Shown here piece by piece: positions 1-5,892 of a DNA stretch of 31,100 nucleotides (within the stretch, counting starts at the first letter, position 1; every line of letters starts with the position of its first letter). The position numbers were made by a program, and so were the translations under genes. The DNA is from a virus. Location of the stretch: the IMG/VR virus record IMGVR_UViG_3300040960_001159, positions 1 through 31,100 of that record; one strand, written 5' to 3'. Under the pieces are notes generated by a model that had not been told where the DNA came from, ran no database searches, and worked only from the letters and a program-made list of their open reading frames with translations.

Positions 1-223
1 GGAAGGCATGACTGTAGAGTTTGACGAAAGGCAGGTCTTCACCTTCGGGAGCAGGAAGGAAACGGATGACGGCATAACCATTGCCGCTCTTATCACATTC
101 CAGTTTCCATTGGCGGTCATCACCAGAAGATGAACCGTTATTATTCATTTTTTCGACTTCCTTGACCAGTTTTGCGGTCAGGTTGCCAAGTTTCGATTGC
201 TTTTTAAGGTCTGCGAAGCTCAT
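1..223 (-). CDS. 32: gp32 single-stranded DNA-binding protein, N-terminal part (cut by window edge)
   Basis: Only the first 74 codons lie in the window. The protein begins MSFADLKKQSKLGNLTAKL, which I recognise as the basic N-terminus of cyanophage gp32; in T4 this region drives cooperative binding between monomers. The following part (DRQWKLECDKSGNGYAVIRFLP) is the start of the OB-fold core. gp32 coats single-stranded DNA at the replication fork and recruits gp59 and the helicase. The ATG at 223-221 has a GAGG ribosome site about eight bases upstream. It is the last gene of the gp59-DUF1825-gp32 group but also has its own promoter, as expected for a protein needed in large amounts. Identification rests on remembered family sequence, not a search. 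Confidence 0.9.
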   Translation of the reverse strand, partial: MSFADLKKQSKLGNLTAKLVKEVEKMNNNGSSSGDDRQWKLECDKSGNGYAVIRFLPAPEGEDLPFVKLYSHAF

Positions 224-225
224 TT

Positions 226-271
226 GGATTACCTCGGATAGTTTTGGATTCGGGGGATTTACTCGGATAGT
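226..271 (-). repeat. imperfect 17-bp direct repeat in the gp32 leader
   Basis: Minus-strand copies at 271-255 and 242-226 both begin ACTATCCGAG and differ at two positions; their period is 29 bases. The second copy contains the GAGG ribosome site of gp32. T4 gp32 represses its own translation by binding its leader, so a repeated leader element that includes the ribosome site is a candidate operator; this is inference. The first copy overlaps the -10 box. Confidence 0.5.
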
Positions 272-297
272 ATAGCAAAGATTCCCTCAGTCGTCAA
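269..297 (-). promoter_or_regulatory. sigma70-type promoter for gp32
   Basis: On the minus strand TTGACG (297-292) and TATACT (274-269) are separated by exactly 17 bases. Predicted initiation is near 262, leaving a leader of about 40 bases before the gp32 start. The -35 box overlaps the last codons and stop of the upstream gene. Its form matches the other early promoters of this window. Confidence 0.75.
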
Positions 298-619
298 GAT
301 AGTCTTTGAGGGATTCAATTGTTTCTCTCATACTGTCGAATAAAATTGACATATCAGTGTCTGGTGGGAAACCCATCAGTGCCACCGATTTGCGTAGGTT
401 CTCTTTCATCTCAACCGCTTGTGGGTCATCTGAAAGAGACAATCTAGTATACATGATCCTTTGCTTTTCTAGCAAGGTCTGTAACTTTTCAACGTGTTCT
501 CTCTTGGTCTCAGCATCCATTCCACCAAAGGTCAGGATACTGCCATAGATTTCTTCCTGAAGATTATTAATCTCAGTCAGTTCGTCTTGGATAATATCAG
601 ATTTAAAAAAGTCACTCAT
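287..619 (-). CDS. DUF1825-like small conserved protein
   Basis: A 110-aa soluble, acidic, helical protein. The N-terminus MSDFFKSDIIQDEL and the central run LLEKQRIMYTRLSLSDDP fit the DUF1825 family of cyanobacteria and their phages, whose function is unknown to me. The ATG overlaps the gp59 stop by eight bases, so translation is probably coupled. It lies between gp59 and gp32. By position one might call it gp33, but a better gp33 match lies at 2122-2382. The C-terminal ESLKDYLDD is acidic and hydrophobic, vaguely like clamp-binding tails of phage late-transcription proteins; that is only a resemblance. The likely route is host-derived or shared with the host. Confidence 0.65.
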   Translation of the reverse strand: MSDFFKSDIIQDELTEINNLQEEIYGSILTFGGMDAETKREHVEKLQTLLEKQRIMYTRLSLSDDPQAVEMKENLRKSVALMGFPPDTDMSILFDSMRETIESLKDYLDD

Positions 620-1202
620 TGATTATAGACCGCAAAATCTTACGATAATTGAACACATCAATATTTATGAACGGGGAATACTTTTTTAATTTTAAACTTA
701 CGGATTCCCACACTGGGTCCAAAAGTTTCTTATCAAACTTATTCCCGAACAGGAATATTTTATCATATATCACCAGGGTTTCTAGGGAAATTTTCCCGCC
801 CAGGAACATTTTTAGAACGGGTGGATGACCTTTCGAACAGTCGAAAACACTCTCTAATTCGTTCTCCGAGAACAATTCGTTGCTTTGTTCTTTGAACAAG
901 TATGTCAAACTCTGTTGTCGTTTCGTCCATTCGGCGTAGTTTCTTTCGCCAGAATTGATAATTTCGCCAATCCATACCTGATTTACACTATTAGATTCTA
1001 CAAAGTTTGCGACCAAAAAATTAACAATCTCTTCGTCCTTATATTTACGACTTGTTTTCTCAAAGAAGTAACGGTCTTTTCTTTTGTAAAAAGATTGAAG
1101 AGAAGCCCTTACCTTTTTATTGTATTTGAAGTAATCATAGTTTTTATTAGAAAAATGCGATTTCAAAGCAAGATATTCGCAATAAACTTGATAAGGAGTC
1201 AC
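612..1202 (-). CDS. 59: gp59 loader of the gp41 replicative helicase
   Basis: A protein of about 196 aa (T4 gp59 is 217) aligning by eye with T4 gp59. Shared stretches are YDYFKYN (T4 YDVIKYN), KRKDRYFFEKTSRKYK (T4 QKRRDKYFFQKLSEKYK), WIGEI and SVSLKLKKY (T4 NYSIKLKAY). gp59 binds forked DNA and gp32 and loads the hexameric helicase. No ATG is available: candidates are GTG at 1202-1200 (protein MTPYQVY...) and TTG at 1208-1206 (MKVTPYQVY...). I prefer GTG because GAAAG lies six bases upstream and cyanophage relatives start close to a TPY motif. An in-frame-looking upstream ATG is followed at once by TGA. Its promoter lies in the end of the endonuclease gene before it. Confidence 0.88.
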   Translation of the reverse strand: MTPYQVYCEYLALKSHFSNKNYDYFKYNKKVRASLQSFYKRKDRYFFEKTSRKYKDEEIVNFLVANFVESNSVNQVWIGEIINSGERNYAEWTKRQQSLTYLFKEQSNELFSENELESVFDCSKGHPPVLKMFLGGKISLETLVIYDKIFLFGNKFDKKLLDPVWESVSLKLKKYSPFINIDVFNYRKILRSIINE

Positions 1203-1230
1203 CTTCAACTTTCACATTTCAACTGTATGT

Positions 1231-1259
1231 ATTATATCAGTCTTTAGGTTTGGCGGCAA
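1231..1259 (-). promoter_or_regulatory. extended -10 / sigma70-type promoter for gp59
   Basis: Minus-strand TTGCCG (1259-1254), a 17-base spacer, then TATAAT (1236-1231) preceded by TGA, giving an extended -10 element. The -35 and spacer lie inside the last codons of the GIY-YIG gene. Initiation is expected near 1224, just ahead of gp59. Confidence 0.65.
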
Positions 1260-1839
1260 GTTTTTTTCTTCTGTGGTAATATTCCCTGTGATATTCTCTC
1301 AACTTTTCTTTATTCTTTTGTTGATATTCTCTTTGTGTTTCTGCGATACGCTCTTTGTTATTCTCCCTATAAATCTTATCTGCTGCCTTCTTGCGTTCAG
1401 AGTTTCTCGCGTTCTCGTTTAGTTTTTCTTTATTTTTATCTCTATACTTTTTCTTTATTTCTTTGACCCGCTCTTTGTTTTCAGTGACCCATCTATTATA
1501 AGTTTCTCTGCCCTTTTCAGATTGTTGATATTTTTTAACAATATCTTTTCTCCTTTCTTTAAACTCTTCTTCAGTTTCTCTATACCGACTATTTCTTTTT
1601 CGCCCACCGACACTCGTATTGAGTAGAATACCTCCTTCACACTTTCTACCATAGACTTCTATAAGATACTCTTCATACTTATAGCTCTCTTCTTCGTCGT
1701 CAAAGGTCTCAACGATTACTATTCTATCTCTAGGTGGCGGGTTGCCGATTAAGTGCTTAACATATGCCCTATATTCTTTGCCCTTACCCACATAATAAGG
1801 CGTCCTATCCTCTCTTAACCAGAGATAAACGTAATACAT
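1237..1839 (-). CDS. free-standing GIY-YIG homing endonuclease A
   Basis: A 200-aa protein. Residues 1-90 form a GIY-YIG nuclease domain: YYVYLWLREDRTPYYVGKGK holds the YVY...YVG core, followed by a conserved Arg-Ala-Tyr and the later EEYLIEVYGRKCEGG segment with the likely metal-binding Glu. Residues 95-200 are lysine- and glutamate-rich, with a repeating unit of about 15 residues of the form YRE-NKER/K, a likely DNA-binding helical tail. Such genes cut DNA lacking them and spread by repair. It separates gp59 from gp33; in T4 these are neighbours (33-59-32), which supports insertion. It begins with ATGTATTAC exactly as copy B at 6858-7451 does. The ribosome site is weak. Confidence 0.88.
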   Translation of the reverse strand: MYYVYLWLREDRTPYYVGKGKEYRAYVKHLIGNPPPRDRIVIVETFDDEEESYKYEEYLIEVYGRKCEGGILLNTSVGGRKRNSRYRETEEEFKERRKDIVKKYQQSEKGRETYNRWVTENKERVKEIKKKYRDKNKEKLNENARNSERKKAADKIYRENNKERIAETQREYQQKNKEKLREYHREYYHRRKKLAAKPKD

Positions 1840-1863
1840 TTCTGCTTTGACTGTCGTTACAGT

Positions 1864-1871
1864 TATTTATA
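1864..1871 (-). promoter_or_regulatory. T4-type late promoter of endonuclease A
   Basis: TATAAATA on the minus strand, a perfect T4 late box, 24 bases upstream of the endonuclease ATG and directly after the terminator's T-rich run. It belongs to an 18-base core (1864-1881) identical in the leader of endonuclease B. Confidence 0.75.
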
Positions 1872-1873
1872 CA

Positions 1874-1894
1874 AGAAAAGGGTCATAAAGACCC
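1874..1894 (-). terminator. intrinsic terminator ending the ThyX-gp33 operon
   Basis: On the minus strand GGGTC-TTTAT-GACCC (1894-1880) is followed by TTTTCTT. It lies after the 64-aa gene and just before the late promoter, so it insulates the endonuclease from early transcription. Confidence 0.7.
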
Positions 1895-1930
1895 CATTCC
1901 GCTTGAATAACGACAGACAAGCACCATTAT

Positions 1931-2125
1931 TTAGTCACTTTCAGCATCGACTAACTCAAGATCTTCAATACAATCAACAGTAACTTCATGCTCGGCAATA
2001 CGATACCAATGTTTATCTTCACCTAAAGTATCTGGATAAAAACCCAGATACTCCAAGTCATCGCATTTATTTTCACGCAACCATGCTTGTAGGCGATGGT
2101 GCATTAAATCAGCACGAGAAATCAT
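1931..2125 (-). CDS. 64-aa acidic hypothetical protein
   Basis: The protein MISRADLMHHRLQAWLREN... is soluble and ends in a very acidic tail (DCIEDLELVDAESD). Its ATG overlaps the gp33 stop as ATGA (2122-2125), the signature of a translationally coupled operon member. It is the last gene before the terminator at 1874-1894. I do not recognise a family; the aromatic, charged middle (HWYRIAEHE) shows no catalytic motif. Confidence 0.7.
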   Translation of the reverse strand: MISRADLMHHRLQAWLRENKCDDLEYLGFYPDTLGEDKHWYRIAEHEVTVDCIEDLELVDAESD

Positions 2126-2382
2126 AGTGGTAGTTTTGCCCTAGAAGTTCTCTTCATAAAGTTAAGTCTTGTTGCATCCCACTTAAGTTTTTCCTTGAGT
2201 GGTTTTGAGACAAGCTTTGTTATAGAGTCTACCTCAAGATTATTGATTTCGCAATAATGGCAAATAGCATCAATATAGTTAAAGTTTTCTTCCGCAACAA
2301 TTTTCTCAATTTCTAGGGCAAACCTAGAAGGAGTTAAGAATTTACTTTCTATTGCTTGTTCTAGTTCTTTATTCTGTTCCAT
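2122..2382 (-). CDS. 33: gp33-like late transcription coactivator
   Basis: An 86-aa protein. The core FALEIEKIVAEENFNYIDAI is followed by CHYCEINNLEVDSITKLV. It matches the pattern of T4 gp33 (IEKMVEEFGMSYLEATTAFLEENSI), which bridges RNA polymerase and the sliding clamp at late promoters. The ending TSRAKLPL is typical of the cyanophage form. I place the start at ATG 2382-2380: the frame is open further upstream, but that would overlap the exonuclease by about 120 bases, whereas this ATG overlaps it by 14 and has GGA seven bases upstream. It is expressed from the early operon, consistent with preparing late transcription, whose TATAAATA-type boxes are present in this window. Confidence 0.75.
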   Translation of the reverse strand: MEQNKELEQAIESKFLTPSRFALEIEKIVAEENFNYIDAICHYCEINNLEVDSITKLVSKPLKEKLKWDATRLNFMKRTSRAKLPL

Positions 2383-3049
2383 AGAGTTCCAGTTTATCTC
2401 TAACAAACTTTCTAATGTATTGGGTGAGTAGTTTAATGTACTTTGATTTGTCTCGTTCTTCATAGACGACGCATTCTCCATTTTCACAAGCCATGATGAT
2501 TACAAGTTTTTTGACTGAGATACCAGTCAGTTCGTACAGCATACAACCATATGCCATGCACTGTACAAAATAGTGTTCGATCCACTCGCGTGGTTTTGGT
2601 TTTTTAGATGTCTTAAAATCGATTATTGCTAGTTCGCCGTCGTATTCAGCGATACAGTCAACTGTACCAGCAATACCCAGTTGCTTACTATATAGGGAAC
2701 CTTCTAAGGCGTAAATATTATTTATACGTTTTAGGTCTGATTTTGAGATCTTAAAGAGAAAATCAGAAATCGGTTGCACTTTTGGTAGGTCTTCATTCTT
2801 CAGATGATGTTCTACCAGAGTGTGCATATCTGTACCACGACTTGTTGCTGCTTTTGTGATACGATCTGCTTCTTCATTACCAACTTTCTTACGCCAGTTG
2901 ACGAAAATCTCCTTATTAAAATGACTGGTCACCGAAGTGATGGAGACCAGTCGGAGAAGTTCTTCGTCATCAGGTACTTTATAATAACGGACCCCATCAA
3001 TAGTCTCTCTTTCAAGAGATGGGAGGTCAATATCAACATGATTAAACAT
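2369..3049 (-). CDS. PD-(D/E)XK exonuclease (MGME1/Cas4-like)
   Basis: A 226-aa nuclease of the type often annotated as exonuclease in cyanomyoviruses. Visible catalytic elements in order are Glu116 in ALEGSLYS, Asp131 in GIAGTVD, Asp144-Phe-Lys146 in IIDFKTSKK, and the Q-x3-Y motif at 163-167 (QCMAY). This is the usual order of the PD-(D/E)XK nucleases related to MGME1 and RecB. The likely role is DNA degradation or end processing during replication and recombination, perhaps of host DNA. The ATG overlaps the PhoH stop by one base (TAATG), and the end overlaps gp33 by 14 bases. No helicase domain is attached. The fold is clear; the exact substrate is unknown. Confidence 0.8.
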   Translation of the reverse strand: MFNHVDIDLPSLERETIDGVRYYKVPDDEELLRLVSITSVTSHFNKEIFVNWRKKVGNEEADRITKAATSRGTDMHTLVEHHLKNEDLPKVQPISDFLFKISKSDLKRINNIYALEGSLYSKQLGIAGTVDCIAEYDGELAIIDFKTSKKPKPREWIEHYFVQCMAYGCMLYELTGISVKKLVIIMACENGECVVYEERDKSKYIKLLTQYIRKFVRDKLELYGTE

Positions 3050-3807
3050 TAAAAACCTGCTTCCATTTTTGCTAGAATATACTCTTTGACAAGTCCAGAA
3101 CGGACAATATCATCAACTCCAAACTCAATCATATCAAAAGATGGCATTTTACGCAATACCGTCATAAAATCAACGATACCATTACGCTCATTCGTTTTCT
3201 GCAAATCAGATTGCATAGCATCACCACAGAAACAGATCTTTGTATTTTCACCAACACGGGTGATAATACTATCAAGTTCGTGGAAGTTGAGATTTTGGAA
3301 TTCGTCTACAATTACAATTGCATTATCAAGAGTAGTTCCACGAAGGAATGAAGTGGACCAGAACTTAATAGTTTCTTGTGATTTGAGATTACCATAAAGC
3401 ATCTCAAAGTCGGCATCAGAAGGCATTTGGAACATATACTTCACCATATTCTTATAAGGAATCTGGTAGATGTCTGCCTTATCTTCATGCGAACCAGGAA
3501 GGAAACCAATCTCTCTAGTTGCTACAAGAGAGCGTACAAGGTAGATACGCTCATAAGGAGTTCTTTCGTCTAAAACATCACAAAGGGCATTGTAGAGGGT
3601 AATAAAGGTCTTTCCAGTACCTGCACACCCATAAGCAGCGATGTGTTTTCCCTCTTTATATGAATCAAAGAGTCTTTGTTGATTTTCTGTAAGTGGATCA
3701 ATTTCTACTAGGTACTCAGAACTGAGCGGTTTTTTCCGCTTCATCTGCTTTGCCGTGAGTCCAACCCCGATAGGTTGCTCTGCAGATGCTCTCTTTCTTC
3801 TTGCCAT
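3049..3807 (-). CDS. phoH: PhoH-like P-loop ATPase
   Basis: A 252-aa protein with Walker A GCAGTGKT at residues 60-67, Walker B IVIVDEFQN at 164-172 and a sensor-like CGDAMQSD at 194-201, all diagnostic of the PhoH family (an SF1-like ATPase). phoH is among the most widespread auxiliary genes of marine phages. Its biochemical role is not settled: links to phosphate stress and to RNA metabolism have both been proposed. The first 30 residues are basic (MARRKRAS). It overlaps both neighbours by one base (TAATG), so it is co-translated with the 82-aa gene and the exonuclease. Confidence 0.93.
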   Translation of the reverse strand: MARRKRASAEQPIGVGLTAKQMKRKKPLSSEYLVEIDPLTENQQRLFDSYKEGKHIAAYGCAGTGKTFITLYNALCDVLDERTPYERIYLVRSLVATREIGFLPGSHEDKADIYQIPYKNMVKYMFQMPSDADFEMLYGNLKSQETIKFWSTSFLRGTTLDNAIVIVDEFQNLNFHELDSIITRVGENTKICFCGDAMQSDLQKTNERNGIVDFMTVLRKMPSFDMIEFGVDDIVRSGLVKEYILAKMEAGF

Positions 3808-4055
3808 TAGATTTTCTTTACTTTAGAACCAGGTGCTTTTGATGCTTTGTGAAGTACGTCATTCCAACCAGGATTTTTGGCGACGAGTTTATCTCGCCAT
3901 TCGCCAACTTCTCCAGGTTGAGGGCAGGTTGATGGGTCAGACCAATCCCGAATCCAATCAGGATTGTCTTGTTTCCATTGATCCCAATCGTGGACGCTAA
4001 GAACAACTTCTTTTTGCTCTCCAGTTTTTGTATTCACTACGGGGTACGATGCCAT
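3807..4055 (-). CDS. 82-aa conserved cyanophage hypothetical protein
   Basis: MASYPVVNTKTGEQKEVVLS followed by DWDQWKQDNPDWIRDW resembles the start of FmdB-like small proteins, which begin with a short beta strand and then a W-x5-NP segment. The paired cysteines of that zinc ribbon are absent; only one Cys remains. The C-terminal half (GEVGEWRDKLVAKNPGWNDVLHKASKAPGS) is familiar from cyanophage relatives, without known function. It lies 24 bases after thyX. A possible late box, TCTAAATA (one mismatch), covers the thyX stop at 4084-4077, so late expression is possible but weakly supported. Confidence 0.75.
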   Translation of the reverse strand: MASYPVVNTKTGEQKEVVLSVHDWDQWKQDNPDWIRDWSDPSTCPQPGEVGEWRDKLVAKNPGWNDVLHKASKAPGSKVKKI

Positions 4056-4079
4056 TGTTATAATTTCAAGATAATTTAT

Positions 4080-4715
4080 TTAGACCCACTCCAGTGCTTC
4101 TGCAACTGTGGGGAACTGCTCAGCAAAGATCTTCTTACATGCCTCTGCGATTTCCATGTGCTCCTTCTGGGTTCCATTTTTTTCTCTAAGTTGGATGTAA
4201 TGAATCCAGGATCGGCAAGATCCCGACATGTACAAGCGAGTAGGAGTTGCCAGAGGAAGCACAAAGCGAGCACATTCCTTTGCAACACCGTTATCAAGCA
4301 GATGCTGATACAGACTCATACCTTGAGCAAAGTAGGTTTCAATCTGCTTGTTAGACAATGCTACAAACTCAGGATCCAGGTCGTCAATAGAATTCTGACG
4401 ATTCTTGGTGTCTTGACGGCGAAGTTCGGGGACTGGGATCGTCTCTGCGAGTAAGGAAGAATCAGCATAGCGTTGGGAAAACTCTTGATAGGTGAAACTA
4501 CGGTGACGCAAAATCTGAGCTGCCAGACCACGAGTAGTCTCAATCTCCAGAGTCATGAAACTCTGCTCAAACACAGACCAGTGGTTGTGCTTGATACAAT
4601 AACCCAACAACTTAGCATAGTTGGGGTTTTCCTGATTGTTGGGGTTAGAAACACGAGCAACATATGCCATGTTCTTTTCCGCATCAGGAGTTACACTGAC
4701 CAGTTTTACGCTCAT
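4080..4715 (-). CDS. thyX: ThyX flavin-dependent thymidylate synthase
   Basis: A 211-aa enzyme converting dUMP to dTMP with FAD, NADPH and methylene-tetrahydrofolate. The ThyX signature RHR-x7-S is seen as RHR at 70-72 and Ser80, followed by QRY. Other family features are HWSVFEQ at 45-51 and the C-terminal [11 protein letters not shown], which holds the conserved substrate-binding Arg. Length is normal for the family. It supplies thymidylate for phage DNA synthesis in the cyanobacterial host, which commonly uses ThyX. The ATG overlaps the stop of the 54-aa gene (ATGA, 4712-4715). Confidence 0.96.
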   Translation of the reverse strand: MSVKLVSVTPDAEKNMAYVARVSNPNNQENPNYAKLLGYCIKHNHWSVFEQSFMTLEIETTRGLAAQILRHRSFTYQEFSQRYADSSLLAETIPVPELRRQDTKNRQNSIDDLDPEFVALSNKQIETYFAQGMSLYQHLLDNGVAKECARFVLPLATPTRLYMSGSCRSWIHYIQLREKNGTQKEHMEIAEACKKIFAEQFPTVAEALEWV

Positions 4716-4876
4716 TTACCAAATCCTTTCGATGTTTTCTTTTCGATATCTGCGAGTTGCTCTTTCAACTCACGAAGTTGGACCTTCATCTCACGAATCT
4801 TTTCATCGTCGTATAGATGGTCTTGCTTGATTAAACGCTCAAGCAACTTTACAAGTTTTTTAGATCTACTAGTCAT
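4712..4876 (-). CDS. 54-aa coiled-coil-like small protein
   Basis: The frame reads [18 protein letters not shown]..., then [23 protein letters not shown], and ends KGFGK. Heptad-like Leu/Ile spacing suggests a short coiled coil rich in Lys and Glu. Support for a real gene comes from both ends: the start overlaps the upstream stop by one base (TAATG at 4876) and the stop overlaps the thyX start (ATGA). It fills the gap between thyX and the 56-aa gene exactly. Function unknown. Confidence 0.8.
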   Translation of the reverse strand: MTSRSKKLVKLLERLIKQDHLYDDEKIREMKVQLRELKEQLADIEKKTSKGFGK

Positions 4877-5046
4877 TAGTCGGGGTATCCATCATCATCG
4901 TCAAAAATTTCGTCATAGTCATGAAGACCTGTTTTTACTTCTTCATAGTTCAGGTAACTTTGAGTATCAGAATACACTTCTGCTTTAAGTGAGTCTACTA
5001 GAAGTTCAAGGTTACGAACAAGAAGTTTGAGTTTTTCTCTGTCCAT
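4876..5046 (-). CDS. 56-aa acidic small protein, first gene of the ThyX operon
   Basis: Reads MDREKLKLLVRNLELLVDSL..., with an acidic end DEIFDDDDGYPD. The frame is open further upstream (to 5097), but the promoter at 5069-5097 predicts initiation near 5062, so earlier starts are excluded or nearly leaderless. ATG 5046-5044 has AGAGTGGA upstream. The N-terminal half is an amphipathic helix; no family is recognised. It is coupled to the next gene by TAATG. Confidence 0.75.
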   Translation of the reverse strand: MDREKLKLLVRNLELLVDSLKAEVYSDTQSYLNYEEVKTGLHDYDEIFDDDDGYPD

Positions 5047-5068
5047 TTGGGTAGTATCCACTCTAACC

Positions 5069-5097
5069 ATTATACACAAAAAAAGAGGGAGAGTCAA
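5069..5097 (-). promoter_or_regulatory. strong sigma70-type early promoter of the ThyX operon
   Basis: Minus-strand TTGACT (5097-5092), a 17-base spacer and TATAAT (5074-5069). The -35 box lies in the loop and inner stem of the terminator at 5085-5105, and the T-run of the terminator forms part of the spacer. Expected initiation is near 5062. Confidence 0.85.
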
Positions 5098-5105
5098 TCT
5101 CCCTC
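5078..5105 (-). terminator. intrinsic terminator overlapping an early promoter
   Basis: Minus-strand GAGGGAGA-TTGAC-TCTCCCTC (5105-5085), an 8-bp perfect stem with a 5-base loop, followed by seven T. It ends the small-gene group; the stop codon of the 51-aa gene (5096-5094) lies within the hairpin. Confidence 0.88.
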
Positions 5106-5249
5106 AAACTTTAGTAGTTTATCAAACCACTCGTCCAAATGAACAAGGTAGCATGACCAATAGTTGCAACCTCTGTATTTTAACTGATAACAGGCAGGTG
5201 GTCTGTTATCTTTATCCATATCATCATAATGATATGTGTAATTTTGCAT
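5094..5249 (-). CDS. 51-aa cysteine-containing small protein
   Basis: Reads MQNYTYHYDDMDKDNRPPAC..., then CNYWSCYLVHLDEWFDKLL. Three Cys (ACY, GCN, SCY) and many aromatics; no family is recognised. The start is coupled to the 28-aa gene by TAATG (5251-5247), and the stop is inside the terminator stem, so the 3' end is tightly packed. Confidence 0.72.
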   Translation of the reverse strand: MQNYTYHYDDMDKDNRPPACYQLKYRGCNYWSCYLVHLDEWFDKLLKFEGD

Positions 5250-5335
5250 TACTTACTCAGCAATAGTACTTCAGCATAAATGAGAAGCATAAATGCAGTC
5301 GAACCTAAAACGATTCCACTGATTAAACTAATCAC
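5249..5335 (-). CDS. 28-aa single-span membrane peptide
   Basis: GTG start at 5335-5333 preceded by GGTAGG six bases upstream. The peptide MISLISGIVLGSTAFMLLIY followed by AEVLLLSK is almost wholly hydrophobic and long enough for one membrane helix. Its start overlaps the preceding stop (GTGA) and its stop overlaps the next start (TAATG). Such peptides can act as membrane regulators, but nothing here shows the target. Confidence 0.65.
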   Translation of the reverse strand: MISLISGIVLGSTAFMLLIYAEVLLLSK

Positions 5336-5442
5336 TTTTTACCTACCTGGCAGTGACCCGCCATGCAGAGAACTGCTTTATGACGCTTCTCTTCTTTTTG
5401 CTTCTGCTCTTTAATGAGTTGAAGGAAATTGAGTTTCTGCAT
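5332..5442 (-). CDS. 36-aa small protein with a CMAGHC motif
   Basis: Reads MQKLNFLQLIKEQKQKEEKR, then HKAVLCMAGHCQVGKK. The basic helical first half is followed by a C-x4-C pair with His, possibly metal-binding or redox-active. I recall similar short proteins in cyanomyoviruses, without a known role. AGGAGG lies about seven bases upstream of the ATG, and the start overlaps the stop of the DUF4278-like gene (TGATG). Confidence 0.72.
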   Translation of the reverse strand: MQKLNFLQLIKEQKQKEEKRHKAVLCMAGHCQVGKK

Positions 5443-5573
5443 CACTTGTCCTCCTTGACAAACTTAATGCCACGATAGGCTTCGTTGTGCTGTTGAGGTT
5501 GCTGTTGTGCTTGTCTTTGCTCACGACGCTCTACAGTGTCGTAAGATTGACCACGATAAACGACTTTAGACAT
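5442..5573 (-). CDS. 43-aa DUF4278-like protein
   Basis: Reads MSKVVYRGQSYDTVERREQR, a Gln-rich linker, then YRGIKFVKEDK. Two YRG motifs, one near each end, are the hallmark of DUF4278, a short family of cyanobacteria and cyanophages with unknown function. GGAG lies eight bases upstream of the ATG. It starts the chain of overlapping small genes that ends at the terminator at 5078-5105. Confidence 0.75.
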   Translation of the reverse strand: MSKVVYRGQSYDTVERREQRQAQQQPQQHNEAYRGIKFVKEDK

Positions 5574-5686
5574 GGTTTTACTCCAAAGAAATGAGACGGT
5601 TAAATCCCGTTCCTTCGGGCGGCGTTTGCGTTCGCTATTTGCGAATAGCGAATGAACGATCCGTTCCGCGTCGTCCTACTTGCGTC
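5574..5686 (-). other. 113-bp GC-rich non-coding spacer with perfect hairpin
   Basis: Between the 62-aa and 43-aa genes. It holds a 9-bp perfect stem with a 4-base loop at 5631-5652 (TTCGCTATT / AATAGCGAA), extendable by a wobble pair and a C-G pair. There is also a 5-bp stem with a 7-base loop at 5595-5611. Base composition is much richer in GC than the neighbours. No T-run follows the hairpin, so it is not a normal terminator; it may be an RNA processing or stability element, or a recent insertion. Confidence 0.5.
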
Positions 5687-5875
5687 CTATTCTTCTACCT
5701 CTGGGAAACAGGCAGGATCAGTCCCGTCTGCATATCTAGCAATAAACTCAATCTTCTTCCATACAGAAAGAGATTCAGTTCTCATTGTCCTTTCAGATAA
5801 CCATTCAAACTGCTCACAAGTGAGAAGCATTTGTGGTTCTGGTTGGGCGATTGCCAATAGGAGAGGTAGAAACAT
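5687..5875 (-). CDS. 62-aa small protein with signal-like N-terminus
   Basis: The start MFLPLLLAIAQPEPQMLLTC resembles a short signal peptide or membrane anchor, possibly followed by a mature region from the TCEQFEWLSE segment. Two Cys remain (LTC and PACFPE), which could form a disulphide if exported. I recall similar cyanophage proteins of unknown function. It is the first gene after the promoter at 5893-5921, with expected initiation about ten bases before the ATG, and no convincing ribosome site is visible, so translation may be nearly leaderless. Confidence 0.7.
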   Translation of the reverse strand: MFLPLLLAIAQPEPQMLLTCEQFEWLSERTMRTESLSVWKKIEFIARYADGTDPACFPEVEE

Positions 5876-5892
5876 AGGATGAACGTAAGGGT

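Larger units (their letters stand above)
1851..1916. repeat. 9-bp inverted repeat enclosing terminator and late promoter A
   Basis: CTGTCGTTA at 1851-1859 is the exact reverse complement of 1908-1916. Between the arms lie the late box and the terminator hairpin. The same layout with different arm sequences occurs at 7461-7531. Confidence 0.7.

Noticed and set aside
4077-4084. Late promoter before the 82-aa gene
   Set aside because: TCTAAATA is one mismatch from consensus but overlaps the thyX stop in AT-rich DNA with no other support; mentioned only under the gene.
5595-5611. T-arm-like hairpin suggesting a tRNA remnant
   Set aside because: The 5-bp stem and 7-base loop fit, but the loop lacks the conserved C of TTC, and no acceptor, anticodon or D arm can be found around it.
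5591-5800. Plus-strand open frames of 69 and 76 aa
   Set aside because: They lie opposite the 62-aa gene and the GC-rich spacer, have no promoter or ribosome site, and no other plus-strand gene exists here.
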